64,000 bases of DNA from NCBI RefSeq assembly GCF_000192435.1, contig NZ_AEUD01000012.1, positions 1 through 64,000 on the forward strand, in the 5' to 3' direction. Below the pieces are notes generated by a model. That model was not told where the DNA came from. It searched no databases and saw nothing but the letters and a program-made list of their open reading frames with translations. The stretch is from Gordonia neofelifaecis NRRL B-59395. GTDB lineage: Bacteria > Actinomycetota > Actinomycetes > Mycobacteriales > Mycobacteriaceae. The position numbers and the translations under genes were made by a program. Positions 1 to 9,410 of this stretch are shown here, in pieces (position 1 is the first letter of the stretch; every line of letters starts with the position of its first letter).

Positions 1-92
1 TCCCCGAGCCGCCACCCCAACAATCGATGGATCCGGGCTCAACCAACGGGGCAGGGCGGCGTCGCTCGAACAGCGCTTCGACCTACGACGAA

Positions 93-136
93 AGCGCCGG
101 CCGCCACCGGGATCTCTCCCGATGGCGGCCGGCGCT
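93..136 (-). terminator. Rho-independent-type hairpin downstream of clpC1
   Basis: A perfect 14-base inverted repeat (93-106 pairs with 123-136; arm AGCGCCGGCCGCCA) encloses a 16-base loop. It starts just past the clpC1 stop on the minus strand. No U-tract follows, which is common for actinobacterial terminators. The remaining bases 1-92 show no gene that I can support. Confidence 0.7.
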
Positions 137-159
137 CAGTGCAGTTCAGTCCGGTTCGA

Positions 160-2700
160 TCAGCCTGCTTCGCCGTCGGCGGTCTGCGTCAGCTCCTCCG
201 GAGCGTCCGGGACCGCGCGCGGACGGTCGGAGCCGGTGAACGTGAACGTCGCGTCCTCGCCCGCTCCTTCACCGTCCCAGCCCTCGACGTCGATGACGAC
301 GATCTGGCCGGCCTTGATCTCCTCGAACAGGATCTTCTCCGACAGCTGATCCTCGATCTCACGCTGGATGGTGCGGCGCAGCGGCCGTGCACCCAGAACC
401 GGATCGAATCCGCGCTTCGCGAGGAGGTTCTTAGCCTTCTCGGTCAGCTCCAGATCCATGTCCTTGTTCTTCAACTGCGCTTCGACGCGGCCGATCATCA
501 GGTCGACCATCTGGATGATCTCGTCCTGCGTCAGCTGGTGGAAGACGATGATGTCGTCGATGCGGTTGAGGAACTCGGGGCGGAAGTGCTTCTTCAGCTC
601 GTCGTTGACCTTCTGCTTCATCCGGTCGTAATTGGAGCCGCGACCGTCGTCCTTGCTGAAGCCCATGCCGACGGCCTTGGAGATATCGGACGTGCCCAGG
701 TTCGACGTGAAGATCAGCACGGTGTTCTTGAAGTCGACCGTACGACCCTGACCGTCGGTGAGACGACCGTCCTCGAGGACCTGCAACAGGGTGTTGTAGA
801 TCTCCGGGTGGGCCTTCTCGATCTCGTCGAACAGGACCACCGAGAACGGCTTGCGCCGCACCTTCTCGGTGAGCTGGCCGCCCTCGTCGTAGCCGACGTA
901 CCCGGGAGGCGCACCGAACAACCGCGATGCGGTGAAGCGATCGTGGAACTCGCCCATGTCGATCTGGATGAGCGCGTCGTCCTCGCCGAACAGGAAGTTC
1001 GCGAGCGCCTTCGACAGCTCGGTCTTACCGACACCGGACGGGCCGGCGAAGATGAACGAGCCCGACGGGCGCTTCGGATCCTTGAGACCGGCACGCGTGC
1101 GACGGATCGCCCGCGAGACGGCCGCGACGGCGTCCTGCTGACCGATGATCCGCTTGTGCAGCTCGTCCTCCATGCGGAGCAGACGGGTGGTCTCCTCCTC
1201 GGTGAGCTTGAACACCGGGATGCCGGTCCAATTGCCGAGGACCTCGGCGATCTCCTCGTCGTTGACCTCGGCCACGACGTCGAGGTCGCCCGCACGCCAC
1301 TGCTTCTCGCGCTCGGCACGCTCACCGACCAGCTGCTTCTCCTTGTCTCGGAGGCTGGCCGCCTTCTCGAAGTCCTGGGCGTCGATCGCCGATTCCTTCT
1401 CCTTGCGCGCGTCGGCGATGCGATCGTCGAACTCGCGCAGGTCTGGCGGTGCGGTCATCCGGCGGATGCGCATCCGGGCGCCGGCCTCGTCGATCAGGTC
1501 GATGGCCTTGTCCGGCAGGAAGCGGTCGTTGATGTAGCGATCCGCGAGGGTCGCCGCCGCCGCGAGCGCGCCATCGGTGATCGACACCTTGTGGTGCTGC
1601 TCGTAGCGGTCGCGCAGGCCCTTGAGGATCTCGATGGTGTGCTCCACCGACGGCTCGCCGACCTGGACCGGCTGGAAGCGGCGCTCCAGCGCGGCGTCCT
1701 TCTCGATGTACTTGCGGTACTCGTCGAGGGTCGTGGCACCGATGGTCTGCAGCTCGCCGCGGGCCAGCTTCGGCTTCAGGATGCTGGCGGCGTCGATCGC
1801 GCCCTCGGCCGCACCGGCACCGACCAGCTGATGCAGCTCGTCGATGAACAGGATGATGTCGCCGCGGGTGTTGATCTCCTTGAGCACCTTCTTGAGGCGC
1901 TCCTCGAAGTCACCGCGGTACCGGCTGCCCGCCACCAGCGACCCGAGGTCGAGGGTGTAGAGCTGCTTGTCCTTGAGGGTCTCGGGGACGTTGCCGTTGA
2001 CGATCGCCTGCGCCAGTCCCTCGACGACAGCGGTCTTGCCGACACCGGGCTCGCCGATCAGCACCGGGTTGTTCTTGGTGCGTCGCGAGAGGACCTGCAT
2101 GACCCGCTCGATCTCTTTCTCCCGGCCGATGACCGGGTCGAGTTTGCCCTCGCTCGCGGCGGTCGTGAGATTTCGGCCGAACTGATCCAGGACCAGTGAC
2201 GTCGACGGCGTGCCCGCCTCGGACGACCGCGCGCCGGTCCCCGCTTCCGCGGGCTCCTTGCCCTGGTAACCCGACAGCAGCTGGATGACCTGCTGGCGCA
2301 CCTTGTTCAGGTCGGCACCGAGCTTCACCAGCACCTGAGCCGCGACGCCTTCGCCCTCGCGGATCAGGCCGAGCAGGATGTGCTCGGTGCCGATGTAGTT
2401 GTGGCCCAGCTGCAGTGCCTCGCGCAGGCTGAGCTCCAGCACCTTCTTGGCACGCGGAGTGAACGGAATGTGACCGGACGGCGCCTGCTGGCCCTGTCCG
2501 ATGATCTCCTCCACCTGGCTGCGCACAGCCTCCAGCGAGATGCCGAGCGATTCGAGCGCCTTGGCGGCGACGCCCTCACCCTCGTGGATGAGACCCAGGA
2601 GGATGTGCTCGGTACCGATGTAGTTGTGGTTGAGCATCCGCGCTTCTTCCTGCGCCAGGACGACAACCCGGCGTGCGCGGTCGGTGAACCGTTCGAACAT
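160..2700 (-). CDS. clpC1: ATP-dependent Clp protease ATP-binding subunit ClpC1
   Basis: An AAA+ unfoldase that feeds substrates to the ClpP1P2 peptidase. At 846 aa it has the usual ClpC1 length. Two N-terminal Clp repeats (about 1-75 and 80-145, both with the [12 protein letters not shown] signature) precede AAA module D1 with Walker [10 protein letters not shown] and Walker B FIDELH. A UVR/coiled-coil middle region ([18 protein letters not shown]) follows, then D2 with GPSGVGKTE and a C-terminal D2-small domain. The start is ATG at 2700, preceded by an AGGGAG ribosome site six bases away. The tail is acidic and Gly-rich. A ClgR-type box lies about 200 bases upstream. The gene is monocistronic by appearance, with a hairpin after the stop. 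Confidence 0.98.
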   Translation of the reverse strand: MFERFTDRARRVVVLAQEEARMLNHNYIGTEHILLGLIHEGEGVAAKALESLGISLEAVRSQVEEIIGQGQQAPSGHIPFTPRAKKVLELSLREALQLGHNYIGTEHILLGLIREGEGVAAQVLVKLGADLNKVRQQVIQLLSGYQGKEPAEAGTGARSSEAGTPSTSLVLDQFGRNLTTAASEGKLDPVIGREKEIERVMQVLSRRTKNNPVLIGEPGVGKTAVVEGLAQAIVNGNVPETLKDKQLYTLDLGSLVAGSRYRGDFEERLKKVLKEINTRGDIILFIDELHQLVGAGAAEGAIDAASILKPKLARGELQTIGATTLDEYRKYIEKDAALERRFQPVQVGEPSVEHTIEILKGLRDRYEQHHKVSITDGALAAAATLADRYINDRFLPDKAIDLIDEAGARMRIRRMTAPPDLREFDDRIADARKEKESAIDAQDFEKAASLRDKEKQLVGERAEREKQWRAGDLDVVAEVNDEEIAEVLGNWTGIPVFKLTEEETTRLLRMEDELHKRIIGQQDAVAAVSRAIRRTRAGLKDPKRPSGSFIFAGPSGVGKTELSKALANFLFGEDDALIQIDMGEFHDRFTASRLFGAPPGYVGYDEGGQLTEKVRRKPFSVVLFDEIEKAHPEIYNTLLQVLEDGRLTDGQGRTVDFKNTVLIFTSNLGTSDISKAVGMGFSKDDGRGSNYDRMKQKVNDELKKHFRPEFLNRIDDIIVFHQLTQDEIIQMVDLMIGRVEAQLKNKDMDLELTEKAKNLLAKRGFDPVLGARPLRRTIQREIEDQLSEKILFEEIKAGQIVVIDVEGWDGEGAGEDATFTFTGSDRPRAVPDAPEELTQTADGEAG

Positions 2701-2896
2701 TGTTCTCCCTCTATTGCTTGCGCCCCGGCCGCTGCCACGCGCGGTGTGACGTGCTCGGCGACCAGCCCTGCCTTCACTCTAGTGGTCGACGAAGACAAAG
2801 CGGCCGTTACTCCCGTCCTCGGGCGAGGGCCCGGGACCGCGGCGGGGTTCTGTGGTTGACAACGCAGCGCTCAAGGGCAATGTTCCCGGCCGGATA

Positions 2897-2910
2897 CGCC
2901 CTGAGCGAAC
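2897..2910 (-). promoter_or_regulatory. Candidate ClgR operator upstream of clpC1
   Basis: On the minus strand this reads GTTCGCTCAGGGCG. It fits GTTCGC-N5-GCG, the ClgR box described in Streptomyces, and most of the corynebacterial ClgR motif (CGCYNANRGCG core). ClgR activates clp genes in these groups. The site is about 200 bases before the clpC1 start. The match is seen directly; the function is inferred. Confidence 0.55.
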
Positions 2911-2940
2911 GGCCTCCGGACCCCGGACATCCGGAGGCCG
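2910..2940. repeat. Inverted repeat in the clpC1 / LVIVD divergent region
   Basis: A perfect 10-base inverted repeat (CGGCCTCCGG at 2910-2919, its complement at 2931-2940, 11-base loop) abuts the ClgR-type box. It follows no gene end, so it is not an ordinary terminator. It could be an insulator between divergent units or a second operator. The rest of 2701-3033 is non-coding leader and promoter sequence; a weak -10 TAGCGT at 2988-2993 could serve the plus-strand gene. Confidence 0.5.
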
Positions 2941-3033
2941 GATCGACCCGATTCCCGCGAATCAATTCCTTCATGAGCGCAGGATGCTAGCGTCTGGCCA
3001 TTCGACCCGCTCATGACCGAGAGGTGTGCAGAG

Positions 3034-4596
3034 ATGGCGAATCGTCCTATCCCGGCACGCCGGGCGGCGTTCACCCCGACGCTCGTCGTGATGCTCACCG
3101 TCGCCCTGATCGCCTCGACGATCACCGCTCCCCGAGCCGACGCTCAGACGCACGTCTTCCCCGATATCTCCGACGTCGCCGTGCCGAGGCCGGCCTCGTG
3201 CGCGCCGGGGTCGCAGCCCGAGAAGGGCCTCCAAGGCGACGTCAGCGCCGAAGACCGCGACTCCGGACGCTCGCGACGCGGCTACCACTGCAACATCACC
3301 GAGATCGGCAACGTCCGCGCCGGCGGTGGCGGCATCGTCTCGGCCACCTTCGATCACTGCAGCTACACCGGCACCATGTTCCCGGGCAATGCTCTCGTCC
3401 GTCAGCCCGGTGTCCAGGTCGTCGACGCCTCGGACCCCGCGAAGCCGAAGGTCGTCGGGTCGCTCGCCTCACCCGCCACCCTGGGCGGCACCTGGGAGAC
3501 CTTGAAGGTCAACCGAGCACGGAAGCTGCTCGCCGCCACGTCGGTTCCGTTGCTCTGGGGCGGCGGATTCTTCTCGGTGTACGACATCTCCGACTGCGAG
3601 CATCCCCGGCTGCTCAACACCGGCCCCGGTACCGCGACCCCGCTGCCGTTCACCTCGCACGAGGGCGGATTCTCACCCGACGGCCGGACGTACTGGGCGT
3701 CCGGGATCGCGCCCGGCCACCTCAGCGCCATCGACATCGCCGACCCGGCGCGGCCGCGAGTCATCTGGCAGGGCCTCAACAGCGTCATCGGACACGGGTT
3801 CGGGATCTCGCCCGACGGCGACCGGATGTACATCTCGAACGGCTTGGGCGTCACCGTGCTCGACATCAGCGCCGTCCAGCGACGCACACCGTATCCGCAG
3901 GTCCCGCGCGTGGCCGCGTACTTCTGGCCCGACGGACAGATCAATCAGCACTCCATCCCGGTCACGATCGACGGACGGCCGCACATCGTCACCGCCGACG
4001 AGGCCGGCTCGGGCGGCGTCAAGGTCTTCGACGTGACCAAGGTCGACAAGCCCCGCTATGTCGCTCAGATCAAGCTCGAGATCAACCTGCCGGAGAACCT
4101 CGACACCAACCTTCGGTCGTCGATGGGCGGCAGCATCTTCAGCAGCAACCCGCACTATTGCGCCGTGGACCGACCCGTCGAGCCGACCGCGCTGGCCTGT
4201 TCGTGGGAGTCGTCGGGCATTCGGGTCTTCGACATCCGGAACCTGAAGAAGATCCGGGAGATCGGGTACTTCAATCCGCCCGCACAGAAGAACGCCACAA
4301 TCGTCGACCTCCCGAACTCACCGCACGTGATGGGATCGATCCTCGGCGTCCCGGCCATCGAGTTCCTCAGTCTGGGAATGTCGATCGTGAACGGGAAGGT
4401 CAAGCTCACCGATATGCTCGGACCGCGCTCGGGAATGCTGGTGGGTGGTGACATGTCGACCGACTGGTGCTTCTCACCGCCGGAGTTCCACGGCAGTCAA
4501 CTCTGGACGACGTGCGCCGACGGCGGCTTCTACGCGCTCGGGCTGAGTCCGTCCGTCTACACCCCGCCCGCCGACCAACGCTCGACCTCCGGATGA
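3034..4596 (+). CDS. Exported LVIVD-repeat beta-propeller protein
   Basis: A 520-aa secreted protein, probably folding as a beta-propeller of LVIVD-type repeats. Recurrent short units such as QVVDASDPAKPKVVGS, AIDIADPARPRVIWQ, KVFDVTKVDKPRYVAQ and RVFDIRNLKKIREIGY each give a strand, an Asp-Pro turn and a basic-proline segment. The N-terminus (about 1-34) is a signal peptide with a basic start, a hydrophobic LVVMLTVALIAS core and an RADA-QT cleavage region. I chose ATG 3034 over ATG 3013 because GAGAGG lies nine bases upstream of 3034 and nothing does upstream of 3013. It overlaps the DUF305 gene by ATGA, so the two are probably co-translated. Substrate unknown. Confidence 0.85.
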   Translation: MANRPIPARRAAFTPTLVVMLTVALIASTITAPRADAQTHVFPDISDVAVPRPASCAPGSQPEKGLQGDVSAEDRDSGRSRRGYHCNITEIGNVRAGGGGIVSATFDHCSYTGTMFPGNALVRQPGVQVVDASDPAKPKVVGSLASPATLGGTWETLKVNRARKLLAATSVPLLWGGGFFSVYDISDCEHPRLLNTGPGTATPLPFTSHEGGFSPDGRTYWASGIAPGHLSAIDIADPARPRVIWQGLNSVIGHGFGISPDGDRMYISNGLGVTVLDISAVQRRTPYPQVPRVAAYFWPDGQINQHSIPVTIDGRPHIVTADEAGSGGVKVFDVTKVDKPRYVAQIKLEINLPENLDTNLRSSMGGSIFSSNPHYCAVDRPVEPTALACSWESSGIRVFDIRNLKKIREIGYFNPPAQKNATIVDLPNSPHVMGSILGVPAIEFLSLGMSIVNGKVKLTDMLGPRSGMLVGGDMSTDWCFSPPEFHGSQLWTTCADGGFYALGLSPSVYTPPADQRSTSG

Positions 4597-5243
4597 CTGG
4601 GCGTCTCGCGACAGTGGCCTGTGCCGTCGGACTCGCCCTGCTCCTGGTCGCGCTCGGCGTCTTCGCAGGCGTGGCCTGGGAGAGCCGGCGGGCCGACCAG
4701 GGCTCCCATGAACCCCGACCCGTCGACATCGGCTTCGCGCAGGACATGGGCGTCCACCACGACCAGGCGATCCTGATCGCCCGCACTCTCGGAACAGACG
4801 TCGCGCCGGAGATCCGGGGACTCGCCGATCGGATCGCCGCCGCGCAGTCCGCCGAGGCCGCGACCCTCCGCGGCTGGCTCGACTGGTTCGGCCTGCCGCC
4901 GACGTCGGGCGTCCCGATGTCGTGGATGCATCCCGGTGGCCACGACCACGGCACGACGACCGCGTCGTCCGACGAACCTCCGATGCCGGGGCTGGCGAGC
5001 ACCGATGAGATCGGACGGCTCGCCGAAGCGCACGGCGCGGCGGCGGAAGTCCTCTTCCTGCAGCTGATGATCCGGCATCACCGGGGCGGCATCGAGATGG
5101 CGACCGCCGCGCAGAATTCCGATCTGGCGTCCCCGGCGACCAAGCGACTCGCCCTGGCGATGATCTCCGATCAGGGCGACGAGATCGGGCAGATGACGCT
5201 CCTGCTCCGTGCCCGCGGCGCCGCCCCGCTGCCCGCGCGGTGA
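4593..5243 (+). CDS. DUF305 family membrane-anchored protein
   Basis: A 216-aa DUF305 (ferritin-like, His/Met-rich) protein anchored by one N-terminal membrane helix (about 5-28) and otherwise extracytoplasmic. The two family motifs are present: DMGVHHDQAILIA near residue 50 and MIRHHRGGIEMA near 155, joined by a His/Met-containing linker (WMHPGGHDHG). DUF305 proteins often sit in metal-handling, especially copper, contexts; the metal is not shown here. The start is ATG 4593 in a 4-base ATGA overlap with the LVIVD gene; longer in-frame starts lie inside that gene and are unlikely. Confidence 0.9.
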   Translation: MTGRLATVACAVGLALLLVALGVFAGVAWESRRADQGSHEPRPVDIGFAQDMGVHHDQAILIARTLGTDVAPEIRGLADRIAAAQSAEAATLRGWLDWFGLPPTSGVPMSWMHPGGHDHGTTTASSDEPPMPGLASTDEIGRLAEAHGAAAEVLFLQLMIRHHRGGIEMATAAQNSDLASPATKRLALAMISDQGDEIGQMTLLLRARGAAPLPAR

Positions 5244-5269
5244 GCCGCGGAGGGCGTCGGTGAGCATGG

Positions 5270-6577
5270 TTGACTGACCGCATGCCGATTCGTTCCACCG
5301 GTCGCCCTCGCCCGGGCATGGCCGCCGTCGCCGCCGTCGGCGCGATCGCTCTCGTCATCACCGCAGGAGCCGTGCTGAGCGGCACGCCCGAGCCGGCGGC
5401 CGACACCTCCGCCGCGGGCGTCCTGCGGTCGTACACGGCGGAACCGTCGGAGGCGTGGATCCTCGACGACGCCGTGCTGCCCGGCGTCACCGGGCCCGTC
5501 ACCGTTGCGGCGACCGACGGCGACGACTGGCTGATCTCCTACCCCGCAGGCATCAGGCACCAATACCTGCTGGTCGATGCACGCTCAGGCGAGCCCCGGT
5601 GGAACGCGCCGGTGAATGCCGGCTTCGGCGCATGCGCCGTCAACGACCGTCACCAGATCGGCTGCGCCGTGCGCCTGCGCATCGACGGCCCGGAGAACGG
5701 CTTCTACCTCGTCGATCGCGACTCCGGCGACCTCACACGAACTGCCGACGGGGACGACACCGCCGCCCTGCTCGGACTGGGGTCCGACTTCGTCCACGTC
5801 AACCAGACCGGCTACCAGGTCAGTCTGCGATCGCCGTCCGGCGAGGTCCGGTGGAGCCGGACGTTCGCCGGTGCGGCCAAGCTGCGCAGAGCCGGGGGCT
5901 CGCTGCTCGTCGACACCTCCGACGACGCACATTTCGTCATCGCACCGGCCGACGGCACCGACCGCGTGGCGTGCTCGTCGTGCACGGTCGACGTCTACTC
6001 GACGGGCCTCGCGGTGACGCGCACAGCGCTCGGCGCCGAATCCGTCGCGATGTACCCGATCGCCGGCGACGACGTCGCCCAGCAGCCCGCCGGAACCGCC
6101 GCGCGCATGCGCGTGATCCGAGGGCCGTCGACGCTGCCGGTACTCACTGCGGCGGGCGAGGGATCCTCGCTCGAGGCGGCGGGACACTACGAGATCGTCG
6201 ACCCGGCGACGGGCAGCGGTCTCTGGCAGATCGGCGACCCCCAGCTTTCGAAGGCGAACGCGCGGCCCTGCGGAGCCGTGTTCTCAGTGGCCCGCAAGGA
6301 TCGCTCTCGCGTGTTCTTCGACCTCGCCGACGGCACCCGGCGCGGCGCGATGCCGCCGCCCTCGCTCGACGACCCCGACTCCGCCATCGACTCGTCGAGC
6401 TGCGTCGGCGCATCCGGCGACGTCGCCGTGTTCGCGAACCCGAACCAGCTCACCGCCTACAGCATCGACTCGGGCGCACAGCTGTGGAACCGCAGTCTCC
6501 TCGGCACCGCCACGGACGTCGACGGCTATCTGGTGCTGCAGCAGGGCACCACGCTGACGGCACTGCGGCCGAACTGA
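5270..6577 (+). CDS. Exported PQQ-like beta-propeller protein
   Basis: A 435-aa protein with an N-terminal membrane or signal segment (AAVAAVGAIALVITAGAVL) and an extracytoplasmic part resembling PQQ-like/WD propellers. Repeating units carry the DARSGEPRWN, RSPSGEVRWSR and DSGAQLWNRS type of blade closure, a hallmark of this fold. Paired cysteines (CSSCTVD) may form a disulfide. It follows the DUF305 gene by 26 bases and may complete an exported three-gene operon. The start is uncertain: TTG 5270 lies 15 bases after a GGAGGG, while ATG 5282 is farther from it. No enzymatic role can be assigned. Confidence 0.75.
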   Translation: MTDRMPIRSTGRPRPGMAAVAAVGAIALVITAGAVLSGTPEPAADTSAAGVLRSYTAEPSEAWILDDAVLPGVTGPVTVAATDGDDWLISYPAGIRHQYLLVDARSGEPRWNAPVNAGFGACAVNDRHQIGCAVRLRIDGPENGFYLVDRDSGDLTRTADGDDTAALLGLGSDFVHVNQTGYQVSLRSPSGEVRWSRTFAGAAKLRRAGGSLLVDTSDDAHFVIAPADGTDRVACSSCTVDVYSTGLAVTRTALGAESVAMYPIAGDDVAQQPAGTAARMRVIRGPSTLPVLTAAGEGSSLEAAGHYEIVDPATGSGLWQIGDPQLSKANARPCGAVFSVARKDRSRVFFDLADGTRRGAMPPPSLDDPDSAIDSSSCVGASGDVAVFANPNQLTAYSIDSGAQLWNRSLLGTATDVDGYLVLQQGTTLTALRPN

Positions 6578-6589
6578 CAGCGCCTCTGT

Positions 6590-6979
6590 TCAGCGCGCGT
6601 CGTACTCCTGACGCGCCCCGTCCACCGATCCGACCTGGCCTTCGACGAGGTCGATCAGCCCGGCGAGCAGCACCGCGACCTGCCGTCCCGACTCGGTGAG
6701 CGAATACTCCACTCGCGGCGGGATCGCCTGCAGCATCTCGCGGCGTACGTAGCCGTCCCTCTCGAGCGACTGCAGCGTCACCGACAGCATTCGCTCGCTG
6801 ACCCCGTCCACCCTGCGGCGCAGCGCATTGAACCGCAGTTCGCCGTCGAGCAGGGCGACCAGTGCGAGCAGCCCCCACCGACTGGTGACGTTCTGGAGGA
6901 TCTCGCGCGACGAGCAGTTGCGCGAGAAGACGTCGGCCTCGAGGGTCGGATCGACGTCGGCCTGGGGCATCTCGGACAT
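6590..6979 (-). CDS. HxlR/DUF24 family redox-sensing repressor (QorR-like)
   Basis: A 129-aa winged-helix regulator of the HxlR (DUF24) family. Residues about 20-110 carry the family signature (RNCSSREILQNVTSRWG, RFNALRRRVDGVSERML). The Cys in RNCSSREIL matches the redox-active N-terminal Cys used by QorR, HypR and YodB to sense quinones or diamide. It is divergent from an NmrA-type reductase, as qorR is from qor2 in Corynebacterium and ytfH from ytfG in E. coli. ATG 6979 is preceded six bases away by TATGCT, suggesting a leaderless message; the upstream GTG extension is unlikely. The effector is inferred from family and context. Confidence 0.88.
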   Translation of the reverse strand: MSEMPQADVDPTLEADVFSRNCSSREILQNVTSRWGLLALVALLDGELRFNALRRRVDGVSERMLSVTLQSLERDGYVRREMLQAIPPRVEYSLTESGRQVAVLLAGLIDLVEGQVGSVDGARQEYDAR

Positions 6980-7030
6980 GGGATCAGCATACTCCCGCGA
7001 AACGCATGTGCTTACTCTCACACTTGCACA

Positions 7031-7043
7031 TTACTTTTAGTAA
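7031..7043. promoter_or_regulatory. Candidate operator for the HxlR/QorR-like repressor
   Basis: TTACTTTTAGTAA is a palindrome (TTACT-TTT-AGTAA) in an AT-rich patch between the divergent HxlR and reductase genes. DUF24 regulators commonly bind TACT/AGTA-type half-sites. A possible -35 TTGCAC (7024-7029) for the reductase lies beside it. A larger imperfect repeat (GTGCTTACT and AGTAAGTGCAC) embraces the site. Confidence 0.6.
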
Positions 7044-7113
7044 GTGCACTCTGATTGGGAAGCATCCAACGCGGACCGCCGATCGCCGGCGGCAGCGACG
7101 AGAGGACCCGAAC

Positions 7114-7971
7114 ATGACCACTTACGCAGTGACAGGCGCGACCGGCGGACTCGGCGGCGGCGCGATCGACTCCCTGATCGACCGCGGTGTCGCACCGTCC
7201 GACATCGTCGCCGTGGTCCGCGACGAGTCGAAGGCCGACGCGTTGAAGGCCGCGGGCGTGACCGTCCGCGTCGCCGACTACGCCGATTCAGCGGCCCTGC
7301 GATCGGCGCTCGACGGCGTCGACAAGCTGCTGCTGGTCTCCGGTTCCGAGGTCGGACAGCGGCTTCCCCAGCACACCAACGTGATCCAGGCAGCCAAGGA
7401 CGCGGGCGTAGGACTCATCGCCTACACGAGCATCCTGCGCGCCGACTCGTCCCCGCTGATCCTGGCCCGCGAGCACGTCGAGACCGAGCGGCTGCTGGCC
7501 GAGAGCGACCTCGACGTGGTGCTGCTTCGGAACGGTTGGTATTCGGAGAACTACACACAGTCACTGGCACCGGCGGTCGAGTCCGGTGTCTTCGCGGGCA
7601 GCGCGGGCGACGGCGTGGTCGCACCGGCCGCTCGGGCCGACTTCGCGGACGCCGCTGCGGCAGCACTGATCTCGGCACCTGCGGGGAGCGTGTACGAACT
7701 CGCGGGCGAGGAGCGACTCACCTACACCGACGTCGCCGCGACGTTCGCCGCCGCCAGCGGCCGCCCGGTGTCGTATCGGGATCTGCCCGAGTCCGATTAC
7801 GCCGCGGCGCTCACCGCAGCCGGAGTTCCCGCGCCCTTCGCCGCCGTCCTCGCGGACTCCGACGCCGGCGCGGGCAAGGGCGCCCTCGACTCCGACTCGA
7901 CCGACCTCGCCGACCTGCGCGGCAAGCCCGCGACACCGTTCACTGCGGTGGTCGAAGCCGGACTGCGCTGA
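7114..7971 (+). CDS. NmrA/SDR-family NAD(P)H-binding quinone oxidoreductase (Qor2/YtfG-like)
   Basis: A 285-aa atypical short-chain dehydrogenase. The N-terminal Rossmann motif is VTGATGGLGGGAIDSL, and the C-terminal half has the open substrate pocket typical of NmrA and QOR2 proteins; the Tyr-x-x-x-Lys pair of classical SDRs is absent. QOR2/YtfG enzymes reduce quinones with NADPH. ATG 7114 has AGAGGA seven bases upstream. The divergent HxlR gene is its likely repressor, giving a quinone-detoxification switch. The gene is convergent with the M18 aminopeptidase, from which a long inverted repeat separates it. Confidence 0.88.
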   Translation: MTTYAVTGATGGLGGGAIDSLIDRGVAPSDIVAVVRDESKADALKAAGVTVRVADYADSAALRSALDGVDKLLLVSGSEVGQRLPQHTNVIQAAKDAGVGLIAYTSILRADSSPLILAREHVETERLLAESDLDVVLLRNGWYSENYTQSLAPAVESGVFAGSAGDGVVAPAARADFADAAAAALISAPAGSVYELAGEERLTYTDVAATFAAASGRPVSYRDLPESDYAAALTAAGVPAPFAAVLADSDAGAGKGALDSDSTDLADLRGKPATPFTAVVEAGLR

Positions 7972-8003
7972 TTCCCGCCGTCGCTGGTTGTGCGAGCCAC
8001 ACC

Positions 8004-8108
8004 CGTTGGTTGAGCGAGCGCAGCGAGTCGAAACCCCCCGCGACCCGAGGCTGGAGACCCTGCCTCATCGCACGGCGGTTTCGACTCGCTGCGCTCGCTC
8101 AACCAACG
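8004..8108. repeat. Long inverted repeat between convergent genes
   Basis: Two perfect 32-base arms (8004-8035 and 8077-8108, arm ending CTCGCTCAACCAACG) flank a 41-base loop. Both adjacent genes end towards it, so it can act as a bidirectional terminator. The arm contains the GACTCGCTGCGCTCGCTCAACCA type of word that I recall as a dispersed intergenic repeat in Gordonia and relatives, which would make it a REP-like family member. Confidence 0.85.
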
Positions 8109-8132
8109 AGTCAGCCGGGTCGGCGACCGGAC

Positions 8133-9410
8133 CTATCTCCGCAGGAACGCGGCGAGTGCGGCCGAGTACATGGCGACGTCGTCGGTGCCCATCAACTCGC
8201 GGCAACTGTGCATCGCGAGCTGCGGCGCACCGACGTCGACGGTCAACAGCCCGGTTCGAGTCGCAGTGAGCGGCCCGATCGTCGAACCGCACGGCAGATC
8301 CGCTCGGTGGATGTAGCGCTGCAGCGGGACGTCGGCGTCCCGGCACGCTAGGGCGAACTCGGCCTCGCCGATCGCATCGGAGGCGTACCGAAGATTCTGA
8401 TTCACCTTCAGCACTGGGCCGCCGTTCACCGCGATCCGGTGGGACGGCTCATGACGATCCGGATAGTTCGGATGCGTGGCATGCGCCATGTCGCCCGACA
8501 CGCAGACACTCGCCGCCATCGCGCGGAGGAACTCGTCACGGCCTCCGCCGCGGGCAGCGACGATCCGCTCGCACACCGTCACCAGGAAGTCCGACGACGC
8601 GCCGCGCTCCGAGCCGGAGCCGACCTCCTCGTGGTCGAACAGCGCGAGCATCGCGACGCCGCCGCTCGGCTCCGCGTCGAGCAGGGCACGCAGCCCGGCA
8701 TAGCAGGTCCCCTGATTGTCGAGGCGCGGCGCGCTCAGCAGATCGCCTGCGGCACCGATGATCCGGGACGGCGCGACATCGTGCGTCATCAGTTCCCAAC
8801 CCAGCACCGCGTCGGGGTCGACTCCGGCTCGACCCGCCACAAACGACAGCAGCGGCTCGGCTTCACCGACCCCGCGGATCCCGTCGACGTGCCGCTGCGG
8901 ATCGAGATGCACACCCTTGCGATCCTCCGACAGATGGATCGCCAGCTGCGGCACACGCAGGATCGGCTCGTCGATCCGGACCAGCCGGAAGGCGACGGCC
9001 CCCGCGTCGTCGTAGGCCAACCGGCCCGACAGCCCCAGATCGCGGTCCAGCCAGGAGTTCAGCCAGGCGCCGCCGTACGGCTCGAGGGCGACGGTCGCCA
9101 GCCCGGCCGACGTCCGATCCGGATTCTGCTTGACGCGCAGATTGGGGCTGTCGGTGTGGCCGCCGACGATCCGGAATCGCAGATCGCCCGCTACCGCCTC
9201 GGCGTTCCAGGCGATGATCGAACCGCCGCGCACCACATAGTGCTTCCCGGTCGCACCGCGCTGATCCGGCCAACCGTCCGTCTCCGACAGCCGCGCGTAG
9301 CCGGCCGCGTCGAGAGTCGCCACCACCGTCTCGCAGACGTGAAACGGCGACGGCGAGGCGTCGATGAATTCACCGAGCCCCGCCGCCGTCGCAGAAGTGT
9401 GCGCCGTCAT
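8133..9410 (-). CDS. apeB: M18 family aspartyl aminopeptidase
   Basis: A 425-aa dinuclear zinc aminopeptidase of family M18, removing acidic N-terminal residues from peptides in the cytoplasm. Metal and catalytic motifs are in place: [12 protein letters not shown] near residue 85, a [11 protein letters not shown] segment, [18 protein letters not shown] near 280, and [16 protein letters not shown] near 330. The start is ATG 9410, whose A is also the last base of the purQ stop (TGATG), so translation is probably coupled; a GTG one codon earlier is less likely. M. tuberculosis pepC also lies near purQ, as I recall. Confidence 0.93.
   Translation of the reverse strand: MTAHTSATAAGLGEFIDASPSPFHVCETVVATLDAAGYARLSETDGWPDQRGATGKHYVVRGGSIIAWNAEAVAGDLRFRIVGGHTDSPNLRVKQNPDRTSAGLATVALEPYGGAWLNSWLDRDLGLSGRLAYDDAGAVAFRLVRIDEPILRVPQLAIHLSEDRKGVHLDPQRHVDGIRGVGEAEPLLSFVAGRAGVDPDAVLGWELMTHDVAPSRIIGAAGDLLSAPRLDNQGTCYAGLRALLDAEPSGGVAMLALFDHEEVGSGSERGASSDFLVTVCERIVAARGGGRDEFLRAMAASVCVSGDMAHATHPNYPDRHEPSHRIAVNGGPVLKVNQNLRYASDAIGEAEFALACRDADVPLQRYIHRADLPCGSTIGPLTATRTGLLTVDVGAPQLAMHSCRELMGTDDVAMYSAALAAFLRR

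Noticed and set aside
139-2199. A 686-codon plus-strand open frame opposite clpC1
   Set aside because: It is antisense to a full-length ClpC1, has no recognisable domain and is rich in Leu/Val/Asp/Arg from reversed GC-rich codons. Long shadow frames are expected at this GC content.
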